A DNA stretch of 14,294 nt, from positions 1-14,294 of the forward strand of contig CAYVDH010000085.1 in NCBI GenBank assembly GCA_964450355.1. Direction: 5' to 3'. The notes under the pieces were generated by a model. That model was not told the DNA's origin. It ran no database searches and saw only the letters and a program-made list of their open reading frames with translations. Positions within the stretch are counted from its first letter, which is position 1; every line of letters begins with the position of its first letter. The stretch is from CAYVDH01 sp964450355. GTDB taxonomy: Bacteria > Bacteroidota > Bacteroidia > NS11-12g > UBA955. Below are positions 1 to 6,663 of this stretch, piece after piece. Position numbers and translations under genes: made by a program.

Positions 1-107
1 TTATTATTAAGTTTAGAGACATTGAAGGAACACAATATTATCAATTATTTCAAAATTATCCTCAATCATTAAGTCCGTCAGCTTTAGTAAGTGATATTGT
101 AATTTGA
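1..107 (+). CDS. Possible C-terminal fragment of an unidentified protein
   Basis: The reading frame beginning at base 3 stays open for 34 codons from the window edge to a TGA at 105-107. It encodes a plausible soluble C-terminus with aromatic and polar residues (it contains DIEGTQYYQLFQNYPQ). The other two forward frames hit stops earlier. No family can be recognised from so short a piece, and an open frame of this length in AT-rich DNA can occur by chance. If real, the gene begins left of the window and ends about 450 bases before the next plus-strand gene. Confidence 0.35.
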   Translation, partial: IIKFRDIEGTQYYQLFQNYPQSLSPSALVSDIVI

Positions 108-373
108 AAGTGTTTTGAATGATGTAATATTAAAAAACCAAAAGGTCTTCTAAATTATTCTATATATATGAAATCTCATTTTAAAGATTTAATTTTGTAA
201 AATTTAAAACTCAAATATGAAAAACAAAAGATTAAAAATTGAAAAGATAAACTAGGCATAAACACAAAAAACAGTAAAAAAAGTGCTATTATAGTTCGTA
301 AATAAGTATATTAGCGGAAAAGGCTGGGCGACAGTGCTTGACACAAAAACCTGTACTTAAAACCTACAAAAAA

Positions 374-409
374 ATTCCAGCCCTTCGTAAAATTAAAAAG
401 AACTGGAAT
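374..409. repeat. Inverted repeat ATTCCAG / CTGGAAT
   Basis: ATTCCAG at 374-380 is the exact reverse complement of CTGGAAT at 403-409, with a 22-base loop between them. It lies in the more GC-rich stretch starting near 311, upstream of the accessory genes. It could fold in single-stranded DNA or in a leader RNA. There is no U-run after it, so it is not a convincing terminator. Confidence 0.45.
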
Positions 410-420
410 CCTATACACAA

Positions 421-434
421 GTAAAAGCTTTTAC
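421..434. repeat. Perfect 14-base palindrome, possible operator
   Basis: GTAAAAGCTTTTAC is self-complementary over all 14 bases. It lies about 40 bases upstream of a candidate promoter for the three-gene module, so it could be a binding site for a dimeric regulator. With 71% A+T in the element itself, chance is a real alternative. Confidence 0.3.
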
Positions 435-475
435 AACACATTTAATTAGTCCAACCGCACCCAAAACCCAACAAG

Positions 476-508
476 TTGACAAAAGTTAAGTAGAATAATC
501 TAATTTTA
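476..508 (+). promoter_or_regulatory. Weak candidate promoter for the accessory module
   Basis: TTGACA at 476-481 is followed by TAATTTTA at 501-508, one base from the Bacteroidota -7 consensus TAnnTTTG. The spacing (22 bases from the TTG to the TA) is slightly long. It would give a leader of about 45 bases before the ATG at 558, unlike the very short leaders predicted for the core genes in this window. A supporting or better promoter could lie elsewhere in this AT-rich stretch. Confidence 0.25.
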
Positions 509-557
509 CAATTAATACTAAAAGTAAAAGCAAAAATTATAAATTGAAAAACCATAA

Positions 558-1991
558 ATGAAGAAGAGAAACAGACAAATATATCAATCAAAATTAGCTT
601 GGGGGAAGTTCTTAAAATCGACAAAACGTAGAAAAAAGTTTAGATTGAGAAAAGCAGGTTATAAGCGACATCAATTGAATATGAAACTAAGGGCTGTAAC
701 TGAGGGCAGAAAATATAGAGCATCAAAAAAAACACCATTTTCTCACGAAAAAAAATTACCACCTAAACCTGACTATCCGCAAAATATAAAGTATTTACTT
801 ACAATTCCTGAGCTGTTTTCCAAAAATCAATTTAATCAAAAAGATGATGGTCATTTGTTTCTACCTAAATGTTTTTCATTAATTGAAAACTATGAGGAGA
901 GTTTCGACTTTTTAAAACGACTTTTTGTAATATTGCATAGAAATAAAGTTGATTGTGTGACTTTAGATTATAGTAAATGTGAAAGAATTGATGTAGATGC
1001 ATCTATTTGTATGGATGTATTACTAGCAGAATTCATTTATTATATAAATCGTTGCAGAAGACTTGGCTACTTTGATGTTTTTAACAAAGGAATTAGACCA
1101 ATTAACTTTGAAAAAGACGATATATTCAAGGTATTACTTTCAATTGGTGCATTTAGAAATATCAAAGGAATTTCAAAGAAATTCAAAGATGTTGAAGGAT
1201 TGCCAGTTCTAATTAATGACCAAAATAGCGAAGATGTTTGGGCAAGAAGTGAAATTGACCAAACAAAAATAGTAGAATATATAAAACGTTGTTTAGGAAA
1301 ACTTGGACGAGAGTTACCAATTGAAGAAGAAACAAGTTTTTATAAAGTTATTGGAGAAGTCATGAGTAATGCAGAAGAACACGGCACAATGCCACATAGG
1401 TTTGCTATTGGTTACTTTCAAGAAACTCACAAAGATGATGAACATTTTGGATTTTTTAACTTTTCAATTTTAAACTTTGGTGATACAATATACCAGACTT
1501 TTAAAAAGGAACAATGCCCTAATAAAAAGGCTGTTAGCCAAATGACAGCGTTGTCAGAAGAATATACAAAGAAAGGTTGGTTTAGAAAAGCTACCTTTGA
1601 AGAGGAAACATTATGGACACTTTATGCGTTACAAGAAGGTGTTACTAGCAAAGAAAAAAAGAGAGGAAATGGTTCCATTCAATACATTGAAAACTTTTTT
1701 AAATTAAAAGGAGATTTAAGTAAGGACAATATTTCAAGTATGGTAATCGTTTCAGGTAATACAAGAATTATGTTCGATGGTGAATATAACATAATTGAAA
1801 AGGTAAAAGAAGGAGAAAAAAGAAAGTATAAAATGATAACATTTAATAAATCTGGAGAAATAAATGATGAACCTGATAAAAAATATGTTACTTTTGCACC
1901 CCATTTCTTTCCAGGCACAATGATTTCTGCACGGATTTTGATAAAATTTGATAATACAAAGGAACAAAAAAATGAACAATATGACATATAG
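558..1991 (+). CDS. GHKL-type ATP-binding protein with STAS-like segment and basic N-terminus
   Basis: This 477-residue protein has three visible parts. Residues 2-58 are extremely basic (about 24 Lys/Arg), as in a nucleic-acid- or ribosome-binding tail. Residues about 95-215 resemble a STAS-type beta-alpha fold (TLDYSKCERIDVDAS near 135-149). Residues about 235-465 look like a GHKL ATPase: N-box GEVMSNAEEHG with E267, N271 and H275; a G1-like NFGD at 307-310; and a glycine turn RGNGS at 369-373. There is no obvious phosphoacceptor-histidine dimerisation helix, receiver or membrane segment, so it is closer to SpoIIAB/RsbT-type kinases than to sensor kinases. The ATG at 558 is the first in frame. 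The next gene starts inside its last 20 bases, so the two are probably translationally coupled. The partner-switching role is inferred from family resemblance; its target is unknown. Confidence 0.75.
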   Translation: MKKRNRQIYQSKLAWGKFLKSTKRRKKFRLRKAGYKRHQLNMKLRAVTEGRKYRASKKTPFSHEKKLPPKPDYPQNIKYLLTIPELFSKNQFNQKDDGHLFLPKCFSLIENYEESFDFLKRLFVILHRNKVDCVTLDYSKCERIDVDASICMDVLLAEFIYYINRCRRLGYFDVFNKGIRPINFEKDDIFKVLLSIGAFRNIKGISKKFKDVEGLPVLINDQNSEDVWARSEIDQTKIVEYIKRCLGKLGRELPIEEETSFYKVIGEVMSNAEEHGTMPHRFAIGYFQETHKDDEHFGFFNFSILNFGDTIYQTFKKEQCPNKKAVSQMTALSEEYTKKGWFRKATFEEETLWTLYALQEGVTSKEKKRGNGSIQYIENFFKLKGDLSKDNISSMVIVSGNTRIMFDGEYNIIEKVKEGEKRKYKMITFNKSGEINDEPDKKYVTFAPHFFPGTMISARILIKFDNTKEQKNEQYDI

Positions 1992-2307
1992 CATTAATTT
2001 ACAGGATTTTAGAACCGAAGGTGCTAAAGTATTTACAACTCGTCCTCGTGGAATTGAAGTTAGAAATAAGTCTAAAATTGATTCTGTTGAACCTATGTAT
2101 GACAAAATAATCATAACTATTCCGAAGGACATTTCATCAATAAATCCTTCATTTTTAGAAGAATTTTTTGAAAATATAGTTATGAAATTGGGTGAAGAAG
2201 GTTTCTATAAAAAATTTTCATTCGTAAATGAAGGTCGTTACAAAATTGATACTGACTTAGCAGAGGCTGTTGAACGTATCTTGAGAGAAGAAAACGCACT
2301 TGCATAG
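1972..2307 (+). CDS. Small STAS-like (DUF4325-type) protein
   Basis: A 111-residue soluble protein. The stretch from about residue 45 to 104 (KIIITIPKDISSINPSF, then LEEFFENIV, FSFVNEG and a C-terminal helix AVERIL) matches my recollection of the DUF4325 STAS-like family: strand, loop with Ser, helix, strand, helix. In STAS anti-anti-sigma factors the loop Ser is phosphorylated by the partner GHKL kinase; S55, S56 and S60 are the candidates here. The frame is open further upstream to a TTG at 1948. I prefer ATG 1972 because AAAGGA (1958-1963) sits 8 bases before it; ATG 1981 is an alternative. It overlaps the upstream ATPase gene by 20 bases, consistent with coupled synthesis of a kinase/antagonist pair. 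Family assignment is from memory of the pattern, without a profile search. Confidence 0.65.
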   Translation: MNNMTYSINLQDFRTEGAKVFTTRPRGIEVRNKSKIDSVEPMYDKIIITIPKDISSINPSFLEEFFENIVMKLGEEGFYKKFSFVNEGRYKIDTDLAEAVERILREENALA

Positions 2308-2311
2308 ATAG

Positions 2312-2878
2312 ATGTTAGTATTGTGTTGCTATATTAAAAATACTCTTTCGCTTTCAGAAATTGCAGATATATCCCAAGTCATAATTGCTATTGCAAATCT
2401 TTTTTTAGCAGGTTATGTTCTCATTTATCAAATTCGTAAAGACAAAAAAACTGATAATGAAACAGCACGATTAAACGAACAAAATATTAAACTTCAATGG
2501 TTTAAGGAACTAATTGTTCAGCCAAATATGGGCATTATTGAAACTTTTTATTCTAATTTACATTTAATAAAAAGTAAAATAAACTCAAACGAACTAACTA
2601 TTGAAGAAAAAGAAGACATAAATAATTTTGTTAAAGCGGAACTTGCAAAATTGAGAAAATCATTTGTTGATGTCCTTCAGCTTGTTGACAAAAGATTTGC
2701 AGACCACCTTTTAAAAAATCTTGACGAATTAGTTGATGGAATTACTAATGCAATTTTCAATGACGAATTAAAATTGAAAGTTTCATCAGTTTACGAAAAA
2801 AACATAGGTTCAAAAATTTCGTATTCAAGAAATAATCTAATTTCACAACTTTACAATTATAAGGGGCTCTCAAATTAA
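2312..2878 (+). CDS. Single-pass membrane protein with helical cytoplasmic tail, unknown function
   Basis: 188 residues. Residues about 19-40 form one hydrophobic segment (ISQVIIAIANLFLAGYVLIY), immediately followed by IRKDKK, a positive-inside signal placing the remaining ~145 residues in the cytoplasm. That tail is rich in charged residues and predicted helix (for example 96-145 with KEDINNFVKAELAKLRKS), possibly coiled-coil. No catalytic motif is visible. The ATG lies 4 bases after the stop of the STAS-like gene, so it is very likely cotranscribed. By position it may be the membrane sensor or output partner of the ATPase/STAS pair; that is inference. I do not recognise a named family. Confidence 0.6.
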   Translation: MLVLCCYIKNTLSLSEIADISQVIIAIANLFLAGYVLIYQIRKDKKTDNETARLNEQNIKLQWFKELIVQPNMGIIETFYSNLHLIKSKINSNELTIEEKEDINNFVKAELAKLRKSFVDVLQLVDKRFADHLLKNLDELVDGITNAIFNDELKLKVSSVYEKNIGSKISYSRNNLISQLYNYKGLSN

Positions 2879-2900
2879 TGCCAACGCTTTTGGTTGCACA

Positions 2901-2943
2901 TTTGCATTTTAGCAAATACACAATACCGATAATAAAATGCAAA
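2901..2943. repeat. 11-base perfect inverted repeat with an internal competing hairpin
   Basis: TTTGCATTTTA (2901-2911) is exactly complementary to TAAAATGCAAA (2933-2943), with a 21-base loop. The left arm also takes part in a shorter hairpin, ATTTGC (2900-2905) with GCAAAT (2912-2917). It starts 22 bases after the stop of the membrane-protein gene, so it could be the 3' end structure of the module transcript, although no U-run follows on the plus strand. Confidence 0.5.
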
Positions 2944-3259
2944 AAAGCCTCCAATCCAACACACGACCAGTGCAAACTTGACACATATCATGCAATCGCT
3001 TGAAAAGAGCCACATCAGCTAACAGCGGTCTTGCACTATTGTCTTTACCTCACTAAATTTCACACTTTTTCTTCACTTTCTTTTTAGATCTTGGCAGGTC
3101 AAATAAAACATCCGAAATCTTCAACAGCGCTAGGCTGCGGAACAATAAAAAATTTTATACCTCAATTATATAAAACTTAAATCAATAGGTCATAAAAGTA
3201 GATTTTGCTAATAAATCCAAAATAGCACCATAAAACTTTGCCCCTACTCAGGCGACAGC

Positions 3260-3295
3260 GCAGCCCGAGACCGATGGCTGCCCGACTAAGGGCAG
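3260..3295. repeat. Two overlapping, mutually exclusive GC-rich hairpins
   Basis: GCAGCC (3260-3265) pairs with GGCTGC (3276-3281) across a 10-base loop. CTGCCC (3278-3283) pairs with GGGCAG (3290-3295) across a 6-base loop. The two stems share bases 3278-3281, so only one can form at a time. They lie in the GC-rich block between the accessory genes and the receptor gene's 3' end. Another CTGCCC at 3352-3357 offers a third pairing for GGGCAG. Confidence 0.45.
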
Positions 3296-3369
3296 GTGCG
3301 CAACGTTAGTGGAGCACGGGAGCAAAGCGGACCCAAAAGGGCGAGGGATTGCTGCCCAAAAAATATTAA

Positions 3370-5904
3370 TTAAAAATTTCCTGCTATTTTAATGTTCAAT
3401 CTTCTACCTGTTAAATAGTTTGGCACTCCGTAGGTGTTATTTGCAAAATCTTTCACCCACACGTATGATATCACATTGTTTATTTGTAATAAATTAAACA
3501 CATCCACTCCTATCCATAAGTTCTTTATGTGTTGCTTCTTTTTTAAATTCAACGATTCTTTTAATTTGTCTTTTACTCCTCCTATTAACACCTTGGAAAA
3601 TCCTATATCTACTCTGCGGTAGGCTGGCAATGTGTTACCCTCTCTGTACCTTGCATCGCCCCCCAAATAATAAGGCAAGCCCGACCCAAAATGCATCATT
3701 AAATGCATCCTGAAATCGGGATTTTTCTTTAACTCGTCCTGAAACATGATGGAGGCACTCACTCTTCTGTCGGTTGGTCGCCTTAATGATGGCGAAGTGA
3801 CTTCTACCCCATCTTTGATGTACTTTATTGTTTCATTTGTTTTTAACAAACTCAAAGTAAACCAACTTTCTAAATCTTTGATGAATTCGCCATTTAACCT
3901 CATGTCAAAACCTGTAGCATAGCCCTGAGCAGCATTGTTGGCATAATACCTGATTCTGACATTGTCTAACACATAAGGAACCATGTAATCTAAATATTTG
4001 TAATAAATTTCTGATGCCAATTTAAAAGGCCTGTTCCATTTTTTAAATACAAGTTCGTTTCCAACAACACCATGTATGCTTCTCTGAGCTTTTAAATTCG
4101 TATTGATTACCCCGTTAAAATCTCTCATTTCGCGATAAAAAGGAGGCTGATAATAATACCCAAAAGCAGCTTTATACAAAGTATTTCTTTTCATCAGTGA
4201 ATCTACTTTCACTTTGGAATTATATACTCTGTTAGGATCATAATAAAACTGTACTCGTGGCGACACATTGGTTTCTTGATTCAAGGATGAATAAATGGCT
4301 CGGCAACCAAGTGTTAAATTCGCTTGATTTTTACTACCAAATCCTTTTTGATATTGAACAAATCCACTGCTTCTTTGGTTGTTTAATTTCGTCTTAGAAT
4401 TGATAAATTCAGACAATGAAAGTATTGTTCCTGATTGTCCAAATGGATTGATATTGTATCCGCTGCTGTCATTGTACTTCCATTCTTTGAACTTGTCTTG
4501 TATGCTTTCAGTTTGAAACTTTAAACCCCACAAAAGCCTTGAGGTATTTTTAGATTTGTTTCTATTTCTCAACAACCTTTGTCCTTGGTGTGCTACATTT
4601 AACACTGTAAATTTTAAATCATTTCGAGCGTGATTGATAAAATAACCAATTCCTAACAATGATTTGGTATCTCCAAAACCACTTGAGCCTAAATTGTTGT
4701 CGAGTTCAAATATTTCGTAGGCTCCTTGAATGTCATAATGTTCTTTTTCTTGAGAGACAAAGCCAGATACCATGAATTTAAGTTCGGTTATTTTATCGTC
4801 AAAGACATAAGACAATCCAGTCATGGCACTGTTGTAATCCATGATTTCCTGACCATCAAAACCTATGCGTAATTTCAAGGCGCTTTGTATTGTACCAAAG
4901 GTAGTTTCTTGAAGTTCGGGTTCGAACCTGTATCTGTTTTGTGCCAAATTAGTTAACCATTCAATTCTGTTGTTTCTATTGAAATGGTAACTTAACAACG
5001 ATTGAAAATCACTAAATCTAGATTTATAAAGCCCAATGGCATCGAGAGAATTAAGCACATTCTTGTTCCCTCTGTACCTTGCTCCCACTAAGTAGGTAAA
5101 TTTAGGAACCTCTCTTCTTCTGAAACTGTCGTATTTGTTTTTTACACCCTCAAAATAAAAAGATGCACCCAACATTCCTATTTGTGCTCCTGTTTCAAAT
5201 TTTTTGGGTGTTCGGTAATTGACATCCAAAACAGAGGATAACTTATCACCATATTTTGCTTCAAACCCACCTGCAGAAAAATTGACATTGTTCACCAAAT
5301 CTGAATTAATGAAACTTAAACCTTCTTGTTGTCCGCTTCGTATCAATTGAGGTCTGTATATCTCGATGTTGTTTACATAAATTAAATTTTCATCATAACT
5401 ACCCCCTCTAACATTGTATTGCGAACTCAATTCATTGTTACTGCTTACGCCTTGTAGTGTTTTGATGTAATCATTAAAATCGCCTGATACACTTGGAGTA
5501 GTTGCTAAAGGTTTGATGGGAATTACTATGCCTTCTTCTTTTTTTCTAGTTGCACTTGTAATGTGACCGCCTATGACATAACTATTGTTTTCTAAAATGA
5601 TTTTAATTTGGTACAATTCATCGTTGTACAATTTAGGAATAAACACCGTATCTGGCTTATAACCTGCAAAAGTAACTACCAATAAATTCAGACTGCTTTT
5701 GACGTATTTAATATTAAATTCACCTAAACTATCTGTTAAGGTTATTTGACCATTAGCTAAATAAGTTATGCTTGCTTTATCTAATGTTTGATTGCTATCA
5801 GAAAGTACTACTCCTTTGATGTAAGATTGTGCGAAGGCATTAGAACAATAAAAAATTATTATCAATAAAATAAAACGAATATGAATCAATTTAATGTTGT
5901 TCAA
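3370..5904 (-). CDS. TonB-dependent outer-membrane receptor with carboxypeptidase-regulatory-like domain
   Basis: An 844-residue protein for TonB-energised uptake across the outer membrane; the ligand cannot be told from sequence. Residues 1-25 are a signal peptide (hydrophobic core FILLIIIF, cleavage after NAFA). Residues about 27-105 form the beta-sandwich regulatory-like domain common in Bacteroidota receptors (YIKGVVLSDS, DSLGEFNI). A plug domain covers about 107-230, with YNVRGGSYDENLIYVNNIEI. The rest is beta-barrel, ending in an aromatic residue (KIAGNF). It is shorter than SusC proteins and has no SusD neighbour, so a SusCD glycan system is not supported. The start codon is TTG; there is no in-frame ATG between the upstream stop and the signal peptide, and a second TTG five codons later is possible. 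It lies 27 bases after the epimerase gene on the same strand. Confidence 0.85.
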   Translation of the reverse strand: MNNIKLIHIRFILLIIIFYCSNAFAQSYIKGVVLSDSNQTLDKASITYLANGQITLTDSLGEFNIKYVKSSLNLLVVTFAGYKPDTVFIPKLYNDELYQIKIILENNSYVIGGHITSATRKKEEGIVIPIKPLATTPSVSGDFNDYIKTLQGVSSNNELSSQYNVRGGSYDENLIYVNNIEIYRPQLIRSGQQEGLSFINSDLVNNVNFSAGGFEAKYGDKLSSVLDVNYRTPKKFETGAQIGMLGASFYFEGVKNKYDSFRRREVPKFTYLVGARYRGNKNVLNSLDAIGLYKSRFSDFQSLLSYHFNRNNRIEWLTNLAQNRYRFEPELQETTFGTIQSALKLRIGFDGQEIMDYNSAMTGLSYVFDDKITELKFMVSGFVSQEKEHYDIQGAYEIFELDNNLGSSGFGDTKSLLGIGYFINHARNDLKFTVLNVAHQGQRLLRNRNKSKNTSRLLWGLKFQTESIQDKFKEWKYNDSSGYNINPFGQSGTILSLSEFINSKTKLNNQRSSGFVQYQKGFGSKNQANLTLGCRAIYSSLNQETNVSPRVQFYYDPNRVYNSKVKVDSLMKRNTLYKAAFGYYYQPPFYREMRDFNGVINTNLKAQRSIHGVVGNELVFKKWNRPFKLASEIYYKYLDYMVPYVLDNVRIRYYANNAAQGYATGFDMRLNGEFIKDLESWFTLSLLKTNETIKYIKDGVEVTSPSLRRPTDRRVSASIMFQDELKKNPDFRMHLMMHFGSGLPYYLGGDARYREGNTLPAYRRVDIGFSKVLIGGVKDKLKESLNLKKKQHIKNLWIGVDVFNLLQINNVISYVWVKDFANNTYGVPNYLTGRRLNIKIAGNF

Positions 5905-5931
5905 AACTACTTGGTCAACGGAATTTGCAAA
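5902..5931 (-). promoter_or_regulatory. Candidate Bacteroidota promoter overlapping the receptor start
   Basis: On the minus strand TTTG (5931-5928) is followed after 18 bases by TAGTTTTG (5909-5902), a match to the TTTG / TAnnTTTG promoter pattern with slightly short spacing. The box covers the annotated TTG start codon, so a transcript from here would begin a few codons inside the frame. It could then only use the second TTG (5889-5887) or another non-ATG start. The element may also be a chance match. Confidence 0.35.
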
Positions 5932-6582
5932 TTAATATTGTTTCAATGACACAATTGTTTCCAAAGGATTAGAAGAAGAGAAAACAGTATTGCCTGCTAC
6001 TAGAACAGAGGCGCCAGTATCTATTAATTTTTTATAATTATTAAGAGTCACACCTCCGTCTATTTCGATTTCAAAATTTACATTTAATTTAGATTGATAA
6101 TTCTTGAGGGTTTCGATTTTTCGATATGTATTTTCAATGAACGACTGTCCTCCAAAACCTGGATTGACACTCATTAAACACACCAAATCCAAGTCACCTA
6201 ACACATCTTCCAGTTGATTGACATTGGTGTGAGGATTGACAGCTACTCCTGCTTTCATTCCTGCAGCTTTGATGGCTTGAATAGTTCGGTGCAAATGCGT
6301 GCAAGCTTCAATATGTACAGTAAGTATGTATGCACAACTTTCGGCAAACCTACTGATGTATCTGTCTGGATCCACTATCATTAAATGAACATCCAATGGT
6401 TTTTTTGCTTCGTTTTTGAGTACATTCATTATTGGAAACCCAAAAGACATGTTGGGAACAAATACACCATCCATGATATCCACATGAAACCAGTCTGCTT
6501 GGCTTTGATTAACCATTTGAATGTCTGCATTTAAATGACCAAAATTGGCCGATAACACACTTGGAGCTACTTTATACGACAT
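5932..6582 (-). CDS. rpe: Ribulose-phosphate 3-epimerase
   Basis: A cytoplasmic TIM-barrel enzyme interconverting D-ribulose 5-phosphate and D-xylulose 5-phosphate in the pentose phosphate pathway. The 216-residue length is usual. Family motifs are complete: APSVLSANFG near the N-terminus, FHVDIMDGVFVPN (metal ligands H33 and D35), DVHLMI (H66), VNPGFGGQSF phosphate-loop at 139-148, and EIDGGV with the catalytic acid/ligand D175; VAGNTVF at 195-201 is the last phosphate-binding turn. The ATG at 6582 is right by homology, as the motif begins six residues later. The gene diverges from the thioesterase gene over an 81-base shared upstream region and is followed by the receptor gene 27 bases downstream. 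Confidence 0.96.
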   Translation of the reverse strand: MSYKVAPSVLSANFGHLNADIQMVNQSQADWFHVDIMDGVFVPNMSFGFPIMNVLKNEAKKPLDVHLMIVDPDRYISRFAESCAYILTVHIEACTHLHRTIQAIKAAGMKAGVAVNPHTNVNQLEDVLGDLDLVCLMSVNPGFGGQSFIENTYRKIETLKNYQSKLNVNFEIEIDGGVTLNNYKKLIDTGASVLVAGNTVFSSSNPLETIVSLKQY

Positions 6583-6586
6583 GCTG

Positions 6587-6594
6587 CGAATATA
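6587..6594 (-). promoter_or_regulatory. -7 box for rpe
   Basis: TATATTCG on the minus strand matches TAnnTTTG at all but one fixed position and ends 4 bases before the rpe ATG. Transcription starting 5-7 bases beyond it would give a leaderless or almost leaderless message. Confidence 0.35.
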
Positions 6595-6651
6595 CTATAA
6601 GAAACGGGATTTATAAAAGTTCCCTTTTAAATAAATCTAAATAAAATGGAT

Positions 6652-6659
6652 TAAATTTG
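6652..6659 (+). promoter_or_regulatory. -7 box for the acyl-CoA thioesterase gene
   Basis: TAAATTTG is a perfect match to TAnnTTTG and ends 4 bases before the ATG at 6664. The predicted start of transcription falls on or within a few bases of the start codon. No clear -33 TTTG is seen 19-21 bases upstream. Confidence 0.5.
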
Positions 6660-6663
6660 CTGC

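Larger units (their letters stand above)
108..557. other. Non-coding region upstream of the accessory module
   Basis: No supported gene is seen here; the only open frame of note, on the minus strand over 442-624, is low-complexity and antisense to the next gene. The left part (108-300) is very AT-rich and featureless. From about 311 the character changes: TTAGCGG, then a more GC-rich piece (AGGCTGGGCGACAGTGCTTG at 321-340). After that come an inverted repeat (374-409), a perfect 14-base palindrome (421-434) and a possible promoter (476-508). This mixed stretch resembles a cassette boundary or leader rather than a decayed gene. Confidence 0.5.
2879..3369. other. Structured intergenic region, cassette-boundary-like, partly GC-rich
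   Basis: No gene is supported in these 491 bases. Three things stand out: an 11-base inverted repeat at 2901-2943; the string GCTAACAGCGGTCTTGCAC (3018-3036); and a GC-rich block from about 3240 to 3357 with two mutually exclusive hairpins and the string GCGCAACGTTAGTGG (3298-3312). CTAAC at 3019-3023 and GTTAG at 3305-3309 are reverse complements, like the R-boxes of integron attC sites, but 281 bases apart, longer than typical attC sites. The middle (3041-3240) is AT-rich and shows nothing. Confidence 0.5.

Noticed and set aside
442..624. Minus-strand open frame of 60 codons upstream of and across the ATPase start
   Set aside because: Low-complexity hydrophobic peptide antisense to the ATPase start and promoter region, without homology-like motifs; typical of AT-rich DNA.
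1679..2132. Two minus-strand open frames with hydrophobic translations opposite the ATPase and STAS-like genes
   Set aside because: They are antisense to well-supported coding sequence, overlap each other, and consist of Phe/Ile/Ser-rich sequence expected from the complement of Lys/Glu-rich genes.
2757..2984. Minus-strand 75-codon frame at the end of the membrane-protein gene
   Set aside because: It runs antisense into the coding sequence and through the inverted repeat; no motif or plausible start context.
3370..5904. SusC-type glycan receptor
   Set aside because: At 844 residues it is shorter than SusC proteins and no SusD-like lipoprotein or glycan enzyme gene is adjacent; kept as a general TonB-dependent receptor.
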